From Candidatus Zixiibacteriota bacterium (GTDB taxonomy: Bacteria; Desulfobacterota; Binatia; UBA9968), in contig DATLYW010000048.1 in the NCBI GenBank assembly GCA_035574315.1, forward strand, positions 62,001 through 126,000: DNA of 64,000 nt, read 5' to 3'. This document shows positions 16,033 through 25,048 of this stretch, in pieces. The position numbers and the translations under genes are program-made. The notes under the pieces were generated by a model, which searched no databases, was not told the DNA's origin, and was given only the letters and a program-made list of their open reading frames with translations. Position 1 is the first letter of the stretch, and each line of letters starts with the position of its first letter.

Positions 16033-17289
16033 GTGACGCAGCAGACCGACAAGCCTCCCGATACAGTGCCCCCGGACCGCGTCCGCCCCTGGTCCTCCTT
16101 CGCTTTCCGCGACTATCGCCTGATCTGGTTCGCGATTCTTTGCGCCAACACCTCGATGCACATGCGCAACGTCACGAGCCTCTACCACGTCTACCACATC
16201 TCGGGCTCCTCGCTGCAGCTCGGCCTGACCGGCTTCTTCCAGGCGGCGCCGTTCGTTTTTTTCGGCCTGCTCGGCGGCGTGCTGGCCGACAGCGTCAACC
16301 GCAAGAAGCTGATCCTCTACACGCAGATCTTCAACGTCGTGCCGGGGCTGGCGCTCGCGGCCCTCACGGCGACCGGCTCTGTGCAGGTCTGGCACGTCAA
16401 CTTGTTCAACCTGTTCACGGCCGCGTTTCAGGTGCTCGGCGGCCCCGCTCGCCAGGCGATCATCCCGAGCCTCGTGCCCTCGTCGCATCTGCTCAACGCG
16501 GTTACGCTCGCGACGCTCATGATGCAGAGCACGCAGCTGGTCGCGCCCGTGCTCGCGGGCTTCCTGATCGACCTCGCCGGGATCGAGGTCTCCTATCTGA
16601 TGGACGCCGCGCTGCTCGCCCCGGCGCTGGTTTCGGTGCTCATGGTCCGCAGCTCGGGGCAGCCGACGGGCGAGCGGCGGCGCGTGAGCCTGCGCAGTCT
16701 CGTTGAAGGCTTCGAATTTCTCTGGCACACGCGGATCATTCTCTCTCTGTTCCTGCTCGATTTCTTCGCCGTGCTGGTGGGCTACTACCGCCCGATCCTG
16801 CCGATTTTCGCCAACGACGTCTTCAAGGTCGGCGCCGGCGGGCTCGGCGCCCTCTACGCGGCGCCCGCAATCGGCGCCCTCGTGGGCTCGGGATTGCTGC
16901 TCGCCGTCGGCGAGGTGGAGCGCAAGGGAGCGCTCTCGGTGATCGCCACCCTCTTGTTCGCGTCGAGCCTGGGGTTTCTCGGCCTTTCGCGGTGGTTCTG
17001 GCTGGGGCTCCTGGCGGTCGGCGCGCTCGGGTTCAGCGATGCGATCAGCGTCGCCGTCCGCCGCACCGTCGTCCAGATTCTGGCGCCGGACGACATGCGC
17101 GGCAGAGCCTCGAGCTTTCTCACCGTCTTCGCCCAGACCACCAACGCCCTGGGAGCCGTGATCGCCGGCGCCGCCGCCGCGGTGCTCGGGGCGCCGAACG
17201 CTCTGCTCGCCGGCTCCGTTCTTTGCGCGGCGAGCGTGCTCGGCGTTTGCTGGGCGATCCCGCAACTCTGGCGCTACCGCTCGGGTTAA
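16033..17289 (+). CDS. MFS transporter (MFS_3/EntS-like)
   Basis: A 418-residue, 12-helix major facilitator of the MFS_3 (enterobactin exporter-like) type. The cytoplasmic loop between helices 2 and 3 reads GGVLADSVNRKK, the usual G-x3-D-x2-R-R/K signature. Helices are regularly spaced through to WAIPQLWRY. Two starts are possible: TTG 15991 and GTG 16033. The promoter-like sequence favours the latter, giving an N-terminal tail of about 25 residues before helix 1. The substrate is unknown; efflux of a small organic compound is the family's usual job. The stop is 10 nt from the convergent VOC gene. Confidence 0.85.
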   Translation: MTQQTDKPPDTVPPDRVRPWSSFAFRDYRLIWFAILCANTSMHMRNVTSLYHVYHISGSSLQLGLTGFFQAAPFVFFGLLGGVLADSVNRKKLILYTQIFNVVPGLALAALTATGSVQVWHVNLFNLFTAAFQVLGGPARQAIIPSLVPSSHLLNAVTLATLMMQSTQLVAPVLAGFLIDLAGIEVSYLMDAALLAPALVSVLMVRSSGQPTGERRRVSLRSLVEGFEFLWHTRIILSLFLLDFFAVLVGYYRPILPIFANDVFKVGAGGLGALYAAPAIGALVGSGLLLAVGEVERKGALSVIATLLFASSLGFLGLSRWFWLGLLAVGALGFSDAISVAVRRTVVQILAPDDMRGRASSFLTVFAQTTNALGAVIAGAAAAVLGAPNALLAGSVLCAASVLGVCWAIPQLWRYRSG

Positions 17290-17299
17290 GCGGCGCCGC

Positions 17300-17743
17300 T
17301 CAGGACGAGACGATCTCCTCGTAGGTGGGCGTCGGCATGCCGGGCTTCCAGGTCGGATCGCAAAGCTCGAGCATGTTGCCGCTGGGATCGAGAAAATAAA
17401 GCTCCCGTCCGGTGAAGTGGCCCTTCTCCCGGTAGACGATCGGTTCGGCGATCTTCACGCCGTGTTTGTGGAGAACCTTGCAACCCTTTTCCCACATCTC
17501 GGGACTCACCGTGAAGGCGTGGTGCAGGCGGTTGTCCTGCTGCGGGGTTCGGACCAGCGGTTCTTTGCGCTCGCAGAGCAGGATGAAATGGTGCTCGCCT
17601 GCCTTGAAGCAGGACATCTTGGAATTCCCCAGGCGCCCCTTGGGCTCGAGACCGAGAATTTCCCCGTAGAACTTCTCCGCCTCGGCGAGATCGTTGACCG
17701 GAATCGACCAGTGAGTGACGCCCTGGACCTGGAGCTCGGCCAT
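17300..17743 (-). CDS. VOC/glyoxalase-fold protein
   Basis: A 147-residue vicinal-oxygen-chelate protein with two beta-alpha-beta-beta-beta modules. Candidate metal ligands are His11 (THWSIPV), His in LHHAFTV (about residue 75) and Glu in FLDPSGNMLEL (about residue 127). The start at ATG 17743 is fixed by GGAGGTG 7 nt upstream. Members are glyoxalases, ring-cleaving dioxygenases or resistance proteins; this one resembles the single-domain, metal-binding dioxygenase or fosfomycin-resistance-like group. No partner gene is adjacent on the same strand apart from the methyltransferase 77 nt upstream. Confidence 0.83.
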   Translation of the reverse strand: MAELQVQGVTHWSIPVNDLAEAEKFYGEILGLEPKGRLGNSKMSCFKAGEHHFILLCERKEPLVRTPQQDNRLHHAFTVSPEMWEKGCKVLHKHGVKIAEPIVYREKGHFTGRELYFLDPSGNMLELCDPTWKPGMPTPTYEEIVSS

Positions 17744-17820
17744 ATCGCACCTCCGTCCGAACCGAACTTGCGCGCCAATCAAAACACAGGGAGCGCGGGG
17801 ATTGCAAGACGGACCGCGTC

Positions 17821-19020
17821 TCAGGCCCGGGCGAGCAGCGCCACCGTTTCCACGTGCTCGGTCTGGGGAAACATGTCGAGAGGCTGGAGCCGCGCGAGCC
17901 GGTAACCGCGGCCGAGCAGGCGGTCGAGATCGCGCGCCAGGCTCGCCGGGTCGCACGAGACGTAGATCAGCCGAGGGGCGCCGGCGGCAACCAGCGCCTC
18001 CAGGGCCGCCGGCTGAACACCTTTGCGCGGCGGATTGAGCGTGATGAGATCGATCGCGCCGAGGTCGCTCGCCGCCTGCCGCAGCCGCTCCGCGGCGTCG
18101 CCGAAGAAAAAGCGGCAGTTGGAGATCCCGTTCCGCCGTGCGTTCTGCCTGGCCGCCGCGATCGACGGTTCGCTGTCGTCGATCCCGACGACGCGCCGCG
18201 CCCGGGCGGCGAGCAGAAGCGCGATCGGTCCAGCTCCGCAATAAAGATCGGCGACGGTCTCTCCGCCGCCCAGCCCGGCCAGCTCCGCGACCAGCCGGTA
18301 GAGCTTACGTGCCGCGAAGGGATTGGCCTGCGAAAAGACGCCCGCGGGATACGCGAGCCGGTACGAATCGATGCGGTCCTCGACGTAAGGGCGCCCGGCG
18401 AGCGTGACGAAGCGCTCGCCCCAGATCACGTTGCCCCGCTCGGGGTTGACGTTCTGCAAGACGCCGGTGACGAACCCGAGGCGGCGCATCAGCGAGCGGG
18501 CCAGCCTCTTTCCCTGCGGCAATGCGGCGTGGCGCGTGACGAGGGTGACGTTGAGCTCGCGCCTTTCGAACCCGTAGCGCAAATCCAGATAACGTATGTC
18601 GCCGGAGTCGTCGCGCTCGTCGTAGGGCTCGATTCCCAGCTCGCGGAGCTTGCGCTTGACGTAGGCGATCGCGCGGTTGACCGGCTCCGGGTGCACGGGA
18701 CAGCGGGAGATGTCCACGACGCGATGGCTCCCCGGACGATAGAGACCCACCAGCGGCTCTCCCCTCGCGGCACGCACCACCAGTTTGACCCGGGCCCGGT
18801 AGCCGAGGCGGCGGGGCGACGGAACGACCTCCGGGATCTCCGCGGAAGCCAGGGAAGCGTACGCCCCGAACGCCTCGGCAAGGCTTCGGCGCTTGCGCTC
18901 GAGCTGTTCGGGGTACGGCAGCGCGCTGTACGCGCAGCCGACGCAGTCCGGATAGTGCGGGCAGCGCGCCGCCGCCGTTTCTTCTCCGACCCCTTCCGCC
19001 CGCCGCACCCCTTTCCGCAC
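17821..19020 (-). CDS. Fe-S RNA uracil-C5 methyltransferase (RlmD/RumA family)
   Basis: A 399-residue SAM-dependent enzyme that methylates C5 of uridine in rRNA or tRNA. The N-terminus carries Cys20, Cys26 and Cys29 (C-x5-C-x2-C), with a later Cys in DISRCPVHP, as in the 4Fe-4S cluster of RlmD. The C-terminal Rossmann domain has DLYCGAGPIALLLA, NPPRKG and the catalytic Cys in YVSCDPASLARD, and ends with DMFPQTEHVE. The N-terminal TRAM domain of RlmD is missing. The target base cannot be told from sequence. Its ATG is 9 nt after the stop of yjbQ, suggesting co-transcription. Confidence 0.9.
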   Translation of the reverse strand: MRKGVRRAEGVGEETAAARCPHYPDCVGCAYSALPYPEQLERKRRSLAEAFGAYASLASAEIPEVVPSPRRLGYRARVKLVVRAARGEPLVGLYRPGSHRVVDISRCPVHPEPVNRAIAYVKRKLRELGIEPYDERDDSGDIRYLDLRYGFERRELNVTLVTRHAALPQGKRLARSLMRRLGFVTGVLQNVNPERGNVIWGERFVTLAGRPYVEDRIDSYRLAYPAGVFSQANPFAARKLYRLVAELAGLGGGETVADLYCGAGPIALLLAARARRVVGIDDSEPSIAAARQNARRNGISNCRFFFGDAAERLRQAASDLGAIDLITLNPPRKGVQPAALEALVAAGAPRLIYVSCDPASLARDLDRLLGRGYRLARLQPLDMFPQTEHVETVALLARA

Positions 19021-19029
19021 CGCGCCCCT

Positions 19030-19449
19030 CTACTCGCCGATGATCTTCACCAGCACGCGCTTGCGCCGGCGGCCGTCGAACTCGCCGTAGAAGATCTGCT
19101 CCCAGGGACCGAAGTCGAGCTTTCCCCCGGTGATCGCCACCACCACTTCGCGCCCCATCACCTGCCGCTTCATGTGGGCGTCGGCGTTGTCCTCCCCGGT
19201 GTCGTTGTGCCGGTACTGGCGCACCGGCTCGTGCGGCGCGAGCTTTTCCAGCCATACGCCGTAGTCGTGATGCAATCCCGACTCGTCGTCGTTGATGAAC
19301 ACCGAGGCGGTGATGTGCATCGCGTTCACCAGCGCCAGCCCCTCCTTGACGCCGCTCTCCCTCACGCACTCCTCCACCTGCGGCGTGATGTTGACGAACG
19401 CCACGCGCGTCGGCGTGTTGAACCACAGTTCCCTGCGGAAGCTCTTCAT
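19030..19449 (-). CDS. yjbQ: YjbQ family protein
   Basis: A 139-residue YjbQ (UPF0047) protein of full length. Family landmarks are present: [19 protein letters not shown], then [12 protein letters not shown] with conserved His, and [18 protein letters not shown] near the C-terminus. E. coli YjbQ shows weak thiamin-phosphate synthase activity in vivo, but the physiological role is uncertain. The start ATG 19449 gives the expected N-terminus. It is divergent from the PycB-like gene, with 124 nt between. Confidence 0.9.
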   Translation of the reverse strand: MKSFRRELWFNTPTRVAFVNITPQVEECVRESGVKEGLALVNAMHITASVFINDDESGLHHDYGVWLEKLAPHEPVRQYRHNDTGEDNADAHMKRQVMGREVVVAITGGKLDFGPWEQIFYGEFDGRRRKRVLVKIIGE

Positions 19450-19512
19450 GCTCGGTCCTCCCCGGTCCGGCACGTCGCCGAACGGGCTCCGCTCTGGCGC
19501 GGAACCTCCCGA

Positions 19513-19541
19513 TTGATCTATTGTGCAGGAATTTGTACAGA
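19513..19541 (+). promoter_or_regulatory. sigma-70-like promoter before the PycB-like gene
   Basis: TTGATC, 17 nt, TACAGA, with an AT-rich surrounding (GAATTTGTACAGAATAGAAA). The predicted start leaves a leader of about 26 nt before ATG 19574. The match is moderate (4 of 6 and 3 of 6). Confidence 0.35.
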
Positions 19542-19573
19542 ATAGAAACCGAGCGAAAGCCACCGGGGGAACC

Positions 19574-21031
19574 ATGAGCGAAGTGCGCTTCATCGACACC
19601 ACGCTGCGCGACGGCAATCAGAGCCTCTGGGCCCTCAACATGCCGGTCGGCGCCATGCTGCCGGCCGCGCCCCACCTCGACGAGGCCGGGTTCGAGTCGA
19701 TGGAGTTCTTCCTGAGCGTGATGTTCAAGAAATACGCGCGCGAGCTGAAAGAGGACGCCTGGGAGTGGCTGCGTCAGGGAACGAAGAAATTCCGCAAGAC
19801 GCAGTTGCGCTACCACGGCGGGATGCACAGCGCCTTCGAGAAGACGCCGCACTGCATCCTCAAGCTGCTGGTCGAGCGGCTCGTCTCCTACGGCCTCACG
19901 CTCACCCGCACCTCGAACTGCTGGAACGATTACACGGCCTTCAAGGAGGAGATCGCCGATCTCAAGCGAAACGGAATGGACACGGTGGCCAATCTGATCT
20001 ACTCGGTCTCGCCGCGCCACACCGACGAATACTACGCGACCAAGGCCCGCGAAGCGGCGGCGATCCGGCCTTACCGGATCTGCTTCAAGGACGTCGGCGG
20101 CCTGCTGACGCCCGAGCGGGCGCGCACGCTGATCCCGGTGGTGCTCAGGAGCGCGGGCGACGTCCCCGTCGAGTTCCACGCCCACTGCAACAGCGGGCAG
20201 GCGCCGCTGTGCTACCTCGAGGCGGTCAAGCTGGGCATGCGCGTGCTCCACACGGCGGTTCCCCCGCTCGCCAACGGCTCCTCCCAGCCCTCGATCTTCA
20301 ACGTGGCGCACAACCTGCGAGCGCTGGGCTACACCCCGGTCGTCGACGAGAAGCCGCTCGAGCCGGTGCGCCGCCATTTCACCTCGGTCGCCAAGCGCCT
20401 GGGCCTGCCCATCGGCCGGCCGGTGGAATACGACTACTCGCAGTATTTGCACCAGGTCCCCGGCGGCATGATCTCGAACATGCGCCACCAGCTCAAGATC
20501 GTCGGCATGGAGGACAAGATGGAGGCGGCGCTCGAGGAGGCCGCGCGCGTACGGGCCGATTTCGGCTACCCGATCATGGTCACTCCCCTGTCGCAATACG
20601 TCGGCACGCAGGCCGCCATCAACGTGATCCTGGGCGAACGCTACAAGGAGGTTCCCGACCAGGTCATCCAGTATGCCCTCGGGATCTGGGGGAAAGAGGG
20701 TGCGGAGCTGATGGATCCCGCCGTCAAGGACAAGATCCTGAGCCGGCCGCGCGCCCGCGAGTGGCGCGAGTGGCGCCAGCCCGAGCCCTCGCTGCACGAG
20801 ATCCGCCAGAGACTCGGCGTCCACCTCTCGGACGAAGAGCTGATCCTGCGCTTCTTCGCCGGCAACGACGCGGTGGACGCATTGCTCCGCTCCGGCAAGC
20901 CCAGGACTTATCTCGACGGCGGCCAGCCGTTGGTGAAGCTCATCGAGCAGCTCAGCAAGCGCGAGGACTCCCGGCAGATCTACATCCGCAGACCCGGCTT
21001 CAGCGTGAGGCTGGAGAAGCGAGCGCCGTAG
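19574..21031 (+). CDS. PycB/OadA-type carboxyltransferase without biotin domain
   Basis: A 485-residue protein of the HMGL-like/carboxylase family, matching the carboxyltransferase subunit of pyruvate carboxylase or oxaloacetate decarboxylase. It shows [11 protein letters not shown] (about residue 9), the lysine segment [12 protein letters not shown] (about residue 176) and metal His in [11 protein letters not shown] (about residue 205), then PGGMISN and the helical post-barrel domain. There is no C-terminal biotinyl domain (no AMKM). A separate biotin carrier would be needed, and none is nearby. In the first motif family members usually have DAHQS; here it is DGNQS, so the substrate may not be pyruvate. 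Confidence 0.82.
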   Translation: MSEVRFIDTTLRDGNQSLWALNMPVGAMLPAAPHLDEAGFESMEFFLSVMFKKYARELKEDAWEWLRQGTKKFRKTQLRYHGGMHSAFEKTPHCILKLLVERLVSYGLTLTRTSNCWNDYTAFKEEIADLKRNGMDTVANLIYSVSPRHTDEYYATKAREAAAIRPYRICFKDVGGLLTPERARTLIPVVLRSAGDVPVEFHAHCNSGQAPLCYLEAVKLGMRVLHTAVPPLANGSSQPSIFNVAHNLRALGYTPVVDEKPLEPVRRHFTSVAKRLGLPIGRPVEYDYSQYLHQVPGGMISNMRHQLKIVGMEDKMEAALEEAARVRADFGYPIMVTPLSQYVGTQAAINVILGERYKEVPDQVIQYALGIWGKEGAELMDPAVKDKILSRPRAREWREWRQPEPSLHEIRQRLGVHLSDEELILRFFAGNDAVDALLRSGKPRTYLDGGQPLVKLIEQLSKREDSRQIYIRRPGFSVRLEKRAP

Positions 21032-21093
21032 GGCAGACCGGGAACGGAAGCCAAGGACGTCGGACGCGGGACGGCGTTCATGGGCTGCGGTCC

Positions 21094-21150
21094 CGTTCAA
21101 AACGTCGAAGCCGTTCGACCGCTTCCTTCGTTCAAGCCGTCCGGCGGCGT
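21094..21150 (-). repeat. GAAC-rich degenerate intergenic repeat (copy E, inverted)
   Basis: On the minus strand this block reads GCCGGACGGCTTGAACGAAG then AGCGGTCGAACGG and GTTTTGAACGGG, the same word order as copies A and B but in opposite orientation. It lies between the convergent PycB-like and phosphatase genes (gap 21032-21151). Confidence 0.55.
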
Positions 21151-21151
21151 C

Positions 21152-21793
21152 TTACGGATCGTTGCTTTCGCTCGTCTCCGCGGCGCCGAGGTGGCTCACG
21201 TCCCCCCAGGTCTGAAGGAGCCATTTTCCGTCGTCGAAGACGAAAACGTTCAGGCCGGCGTTGACGAACTCGAAGCGGCGCGGAGCGTCGAGCGGGATCG
21301 ACAGCGTGTGGCGGAAAACGCCGCTCAGCACCCCGCCGTGCGTGACGACGACGATCGTCTCGCCGGCGTGCTTTTGCGCGATCTCGGTGAGACACGCCAT
21401 GTTGCGCTGCACCTGCTGGGCCACGCTCTCTCCGCCGGGTATCACGTAGTGCGGCCCGAGGCTTCTGTGGAGGCGGTATTCCTCCGGGAAACGCCGCTGG
21501 ATCTCCTCCGCGTTGAGTCCCTGGAAAATCCCCAGATTCCGCTCGCGCAGCCGCGCGTCCGTGACGATGTCGTGGCCGGTGTAGGACGCGATCGTGCGCG
21601 CCGTCTCCACCGCGCGTCCCAAATCGCTGCTGTAGAGTGCGGTAAACCGTTCGCGCGACAGGCGCTCGGCCAGCGCCTTCGCCTGAGCGATGCCGAGCTC
21701 GGTGAGCTCGCTGTCGAGATGGCCCTGTCGTATCCCCAGGGTGTTCCACCGGGTCTGCCCGTGTCGAACCATGATCACCTGCGTCCGTTCCAT
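21152..21793 (-). CDS. histidine phosphatase family protein
   Basis: A 213-residue phosphoglycerate-mutase-like phosphatase. The phospho-accepting His11 sits in MVRHGQTRWN; partner residues appear in SSDLGRAVETA (Arg), ERNLGIFQG (Glu) and VVTHGGV (second His). The short length and the motif order fit cofactor-independent phosphatases such as CobC or GpmB-like enzymes acting on small phospho-esters. The next gene upstream (metallophosphoesterase) starts on the same strand 48 nt away, so the two may share a transcript. Confidence 0.88.
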   Translation of the reverse strand: MERTQVIMVRHGQTRWNTLGIRQGHLDSELTELGIAQAKALAERLSRERFTALYSSDLGRAVETARTIASYTGHDIVTDARLRERNLGIFQGLNAEEIQRRFPEEYRLHRSLGPHYVIPGGESVAQQVQRNMACLTEIAQKHAGETIVVVTHGGVLSGVFRHTLSIPLDAPRRFEFVNAGLNVFVFDDGKWLLQTWGDVSHLGAAETSESNDP

Positions 21794-21841
21794 GCCCGTC
21801 TCCCGCCGATCCCGGTTGGTTCTATGGGGCCCGCTTCGATG

Positions 21842-22663
21842 TCACTCCCCCGCGGCGTCGTCGAGCTCGAGCTCCGCCCGCTCTCCGGGCTCGAATCTTC
21901 CACTTCCCAGGTCGTAGTCCCAGCGCTCGACCGTGCAGCGCCGCGGCTTCTCGTCCCGCCGGTAACCGATCAGGTTGACGGAGTTCGCGCGGTGGTAGCG
22001 CAACCGGCTCGAGACCGCGGTGCCCGCCTGCACGATCCAGACCTTCCGGGTCAACCCGGAAAACCGCTCGAAGAGAGGCGTCACGTAGGGCAGATGAATG
22101 TGGCCGCCCATCACCAGCTCGGCGCCCGCGTCCGCCCACGCCCGCACGGCCCGCTCGCTGCCCCGCAGCAGGCTCTTTTCGTCCGCCGGCTGGATCACGT
22201 GCACCGGCTGGTGGGTCACCACGATCCGGAGCTGCTCGTCCTTCGCCGCGCGCAGGCGTTCCGCGACCCTCGCGATCTGCGCCGCGGAGACCTCGCCGAT
22301 CTTGTGGCGCCGGGGCCGCGTCGTGTTCACTCCGACCACGAGGAAATCCGGAGACTCCAGCACCGGCTCCAGATCGGAGCCGAACGCGCGGCAGTAGTTA
22401 CCGTAAGGGCGAAAAAGACGCGCCGCGAGATTGAAGAGCGGAATGTCGTGGTTGCCCGGCAGCACCAGCGTCGCCGGCGCCGCGAGGCGCTCGACGAACG
22501 CGAGCGCCGCCTGGAACTGACGCCGCCGCGCGCGCTGCGTGATGTCGCCCGACATGACCACCGCGTCGGGCCGGCGCTCGCGCGCCAGCCGGACCAGCGC
22601 CTCGACGACGTGCGGCTGCTCGGTCCCGAAATGCGTATCCGATACCTGGAAAATCAAGCTCAT
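21842..22663 (-). CDS. calcineurin-like metallophosphoesterase
   Basis: A 273-residue phosphoesterase with the full set of dinuclear-metal motifs: SDTHFG at residue 8, SGDITQ, PGNHD, the His in THQPVH and GGHIHLPY. The spacing fits 3',5'-cyclic-nucleotide phosphodiesterase CpdA-like enzymes. The start ATG 22663 puts the first motif at the N-terminus; a longer frame to 22699 adds 12 residues without support. The substrate may be a cyclic nucleotide or another phosphodiester. Confidence 0.88.
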   Translation of the reverse strand: MSLIFQVSDTHFGTEQPHVVEALVRLARERRPDAVVMSGDITQRARRRQFQAALAFVERLAAPATLVLPGNHDIPLFNLAARLFRPYGNYCRAFGSDLEPVLESPDFLVVGVNTTRPRRHKIGEVSAAQIARVAERLRAAKDEQLRIVVTHQPVHVIQPADEKSLLRGSERAVRAWADAGAELVMGGHIHLPYVTPLFERFSGLTRKVWIVQAGTAVSSRLRYHRANSVNLIGYRRDEKPRRCTVERWDYDLGSGRFEPGERAELELDDAAGE

Positions 22664-22775
22664 CGCTGCCGCGAGCAACCGCCCCCGTCCGTATTCCACG
22701 AAAGCGCGGGGGTGTCAACGCCGTGGCGCGGGTCCACCGGCGGAAAAAATTTCCGGGAAAGCGACGGAAAACCCC

Positions 22776-23462
22776 TCAGTTGAGGGACGAAGGCGAGGAG
22801 CCCGGATCGCCGCCGGGCGAGCGGGCTCCGAGCCGGAGCAGATCGACGAGCAGGGTTTCGCGGTCCTTCAGGGTGGCGGCCTCGAGCAGCGCCTGTTTTT
22901 CGGCCGGATGAAACGGCAGCGACACTCCGATGAGATTGATCAGCTCGATATCGGTGAAACGCTCCGCCTGCGCCGGATGAACCTCCAGGCCGCGAGCCCT
23001 GCCGTAGTCGGCGAGCGCGGAGAGCAGCGGCTCCCGGGCGCACCGCCAGCCTTCGATCGGCGCGTGATCGGGGAACTCCCGGTAGTCGGCACGCACGCGC
23101 CGGTACCCCCGGTGAAGCGGTAGCTCCTCGGCGCAACGGAAGCGGTTCAGCCCTCTGAGATTCAGGAAAAACCGACCGTCCGGGAGGCGTTCCCAGCTCT
23201 CGATGTACCCGGCGCAGCCCACCCGGTAGAGCTCCGGCCGCTGCTCTTCCGCCCCGGGTAAGGGCCGATTGTCCTGCTGCGGCACGAGCGGCTGGATCAT
23301 CCCGAAGATCCGATCGCGCTCCAGCGCGTCTTCGACCATGTTGCGGTAGCGGGGCTCGAAGATGTGCAGCGGCAGCACGGTGCCGGGCAGGAGCAAAACG
23401 CCGGTCAGAGGAAACACCGGGAGGATTTCCGGGAGCGGCCGGTTTGGGATCGTCGCGCTCAT
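22776..23462 (-). CDS. Lon N-terminal substrate-binding domain protein
   Basis: A 228-residue stand-alone LON-N (PUA-like) protein without the AAA or protease domains of Lon. It begins with LPVFPLTGVLLLPGTVLPLH and IFEPRYRNM, then GRFFLNLRGLNRFR, and ends in a helical bundle (LINLIGVSLPFHP). Such proteins are widespread; their role is unclear, and peptide or RNA binding is suggested for the family. ATG 23462 is preferred over 23513 because the domain starts at once after it. It is divergent from the YqgE gene. Confidence 0.85.
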   Translation of the reverse strand: MSATIPNRPLPEILPVFPLTGVLLLPGTVLPLHIFEPRYRNMVEDALERDRIFGMIQPLVPQQDNRPLPGAEEQRPELYRVGCAGYIESWERLPDGRFFLNLRGLNRFRCAEELPLHRGYRRVRADYREFPDHAPIEGWRCAREPLLSALADYGRARGLEVHPAQAERFTDIELINLIGVSLPFHPAEKQALLEAATLKDRETLLVDLLRLGARSPGGDPGSSPSSLN

Positions 23463-23595
23463 GGCGCCGCCGTCGTCAGCTCTCTTTATAGGAGAACGGC
23501 TCCGGCGGGTCAAGGCGACTCCGGCCCGCCTCTTGATTTGGGTCCCCGGGGTATTTTAGTTTGGCTCATCGCAGACGGTGGAACCGCCGCCCGCG

Positions 23596-24231
23596 ATGGG
23601 CGACGAGAAAGGGCGGGTTCTGGCGCGGTGGGTTTGTTTCAGCCTTCTGCTTTGCTGGGCCGCGGTCGCCGCGCCGTGCCCTGGCGGAGCGGGCGGAGCC
23701 GGGCCCGGCGGCCATCTCACCGGTCAGCTTCTCGTTGCGACGCCGGAGATGACGGACCCGCGTTTTGTCGAGACCGTCATCTACCTCGTGCGCCACGACG
23801 CCGGCGGGGCTTTCGGCCTGATCATCAATCGCCCGCTGACCAGGGGCCCGATCAAGGATCTCTTGAAGGGTTTCGGGATCGAAAGCAAAGAAGCGGCGGG
23901 AGAGATCGTTCTGCATTACGGCGGACCCGTCTCGCCGAGCGGCGGCTTCGTGCTGCACACGGACGATTATTTGCTGGATACGTCCGCGAAAATCGACGAC
24001 GGCATCGCCATGACCTCCGATCCGAAGATGATCGAGGCGATCGCCGCCGGCAAGGGGCCGAGGCGCTATCTGCTGATGCTCGGCTATGCCGGCTGGGCGC
24101 CCGGTCAGCTTGAAAGCGAGATTCGCGGGCAGTCATGGTTCACCATTCCGGCCGACCAGTCGCTGATCTTCGACGCCGACGCCGAAAAGAAGTGGCGCAA
24201 GGCGAACGACCGCAGGCAATTCAGGCTCTGA
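23596..24231 (+). CDS. YqgE/AlgH (UPF0301) family protein with an added N-terminal hydrophobic segment
   Basis: A 211-residue UPF0301 protein. The domain begins at GHLTGQLLVATPEMTDPRF and carries GAFGLIINRPL, YGGPVSP and LGYAGWAPGQLESEI. The usual members are cytoplasmic and about 190 residues. Here about 35 residues precede the domain and include Arg then CFSLLLCWAAVAAPC, which could serve as a signal peptide or lipobox. ATG 23596 is used; GTG 23578 would add six residues. No strong ribosome site is visible. The next gene starts 22 nt on. Confidence 0.85.
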   Translation: MGDEKGRVLARWVCFSLLLCWAAVAAPCPGGAGGAGPGGHLTGQLLVATPEMTDPRFVETVIYLVRHDAGGAFGLIINRPLTRGPIKDLLKGFGIESKEAAGEIVLHYGGPVSPSGGFVLHTDDYLLDTSAKIDDGIAMTSDPKMIEAIAAGKGPRRYLLMLGYAGWAPGQLESEIRGQSWFTIPADQSLIFDADAEKKWRKANDRRQFRL

Positions 24232-24253
24232 CCGCCCGAACGGAGGAAAAGCC

Positions 24254-24676
24254 ATGGAGCTGACGCTGGACAAGGCGGCGGCGATCGTCGACGGAGCGCT
24301 CGCCCGCGCGCGGGAGATGAAGATCCGCCCGCTCTGCGTGGCGGTGCTCGACGCGGGAGGCCACCTCAAGGCGCTCAAGCGCGAGGACGGCGCCGGCATC
24401 CTGCGGCCGCACATCGCGATCGGGAAAGCCTGGGGCGCCATCGGCATGGGGGAGTCCAGCCGCCACCTGGGCGAGCGGCTGAAGAGCCGGCCGGAATTTC
24501 TCGGCGCGCTCTCGGACATGTCGCAGGGCAAGGTGGTCCCGGTTCCCGGCGGCGTGCTGATCATCGACGGCGGGGCGATCATCGGCGCGGCCGGGGCGAG
24601 CGGCGGAACCGCGGACGAGGACGAAGCATGCGTGATCGCCGGGATCGCAGCCGCCGGCCTCGAATACAAGGTCTGA
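24254..24676 (+). CDS. GlcG/HbpS-like heme-binding family protein
   Basis: A 140-residue protein of the GlcG/HbpS (DUF336) family: VAVLDAGGHLKALKREDGAG near residue 29 and GVLIIDGGAIIGAAGASGG near residue 98 are the family's two glycine-rich segments. HbpS of Streptomyces binds heme, and other members sit beside glycolate or propanediol genes with no known activity. It has GGAGG ahead of its ATG and is followed 11 nt later by a cupin gene and then a binding-protein gene, so the three form an operon. Confidence 0.85.
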   Translation: MELTLDKAAAIVDGALARAREMKIRPLCVAVLDAGGHLKALKREDGAGILRPHIAIGKAWGAIGMGESSRHLGERLKSRPEFLGALSDMSQGKVVPVPGGVLIIDGGAIIGAAGASGGTADEDEACVIAGIAAAGLEYKV

Positions 24677-24687
24677 AGGAGGGGGGA

Positions 24688-25038
24688 ATGACCATTGTCA
24701 GGATCTATACCGGGGCGGACGGAAAATCGCACTTCGAAGACGTCGAGCTCCGGTTCGGCGGCGATCAGAAAATCCTCACCACCGAGCCGCGCAAGGCGAC
24801 GAGCGCCGTGTTCCGCTGCGTCCCTCCGGGGACGGTGCTCGATCTCCATCCCGCGCCCCGGCGCCAGTACGTGGTCACGCTTTCGGGCTCGTGGGAGATC
24901 GAGGCCGCAGGCGGCGCGAGGCGGACCTTCAAGGCCGGCGATGTCATGCTCGCGGACGACACCACGGGCGAAGGCCATGTCTCGCGCGTGCTCGGGAGCG
25001 AGCCGCATGTCTTCATGACGATTCCCCTGGCCGACTAA
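24688..25038 (+). CDS. cupin-domain protein
   Basis: A 116-residue single cupin: LDLHPAPRRQYVVTLSGSWE supplies the first motif and the segment FKAGDVMLADDTTGEGHVS the second, with His in GHVS. Of the usual first-motif ligands only one His and no paired H-x-H are seen, so metal binding may be weak. The start is certain: AAGGAGGGGGG lies before ATG 24688. It sits between the HbpS-like and NMT1-type genes with 10-11 nt on each side. The function is not known. Confidence 0.82.
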   Translation: MTIVRIYTGADGKSHFEDVELRFGGDQKILTTEPRKATSAVFRCVPPGTVLDLHPAPRRQYVVTLSGSWEIEAAGGARRTFKAGDVMLADDTTGEGHVSRVLGSEPHVFMTIPLAD

Positions 25039-25048
25039 AGGAGGCGCC

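Noticed and set aside
18305..21100. Open frame of over 900 codons on the minus strand
   Set aside because: It crosses the methyltransferase, yjbQ and carboxyltransferase genes in other frames and has no domain; those three genes have clear motifs.
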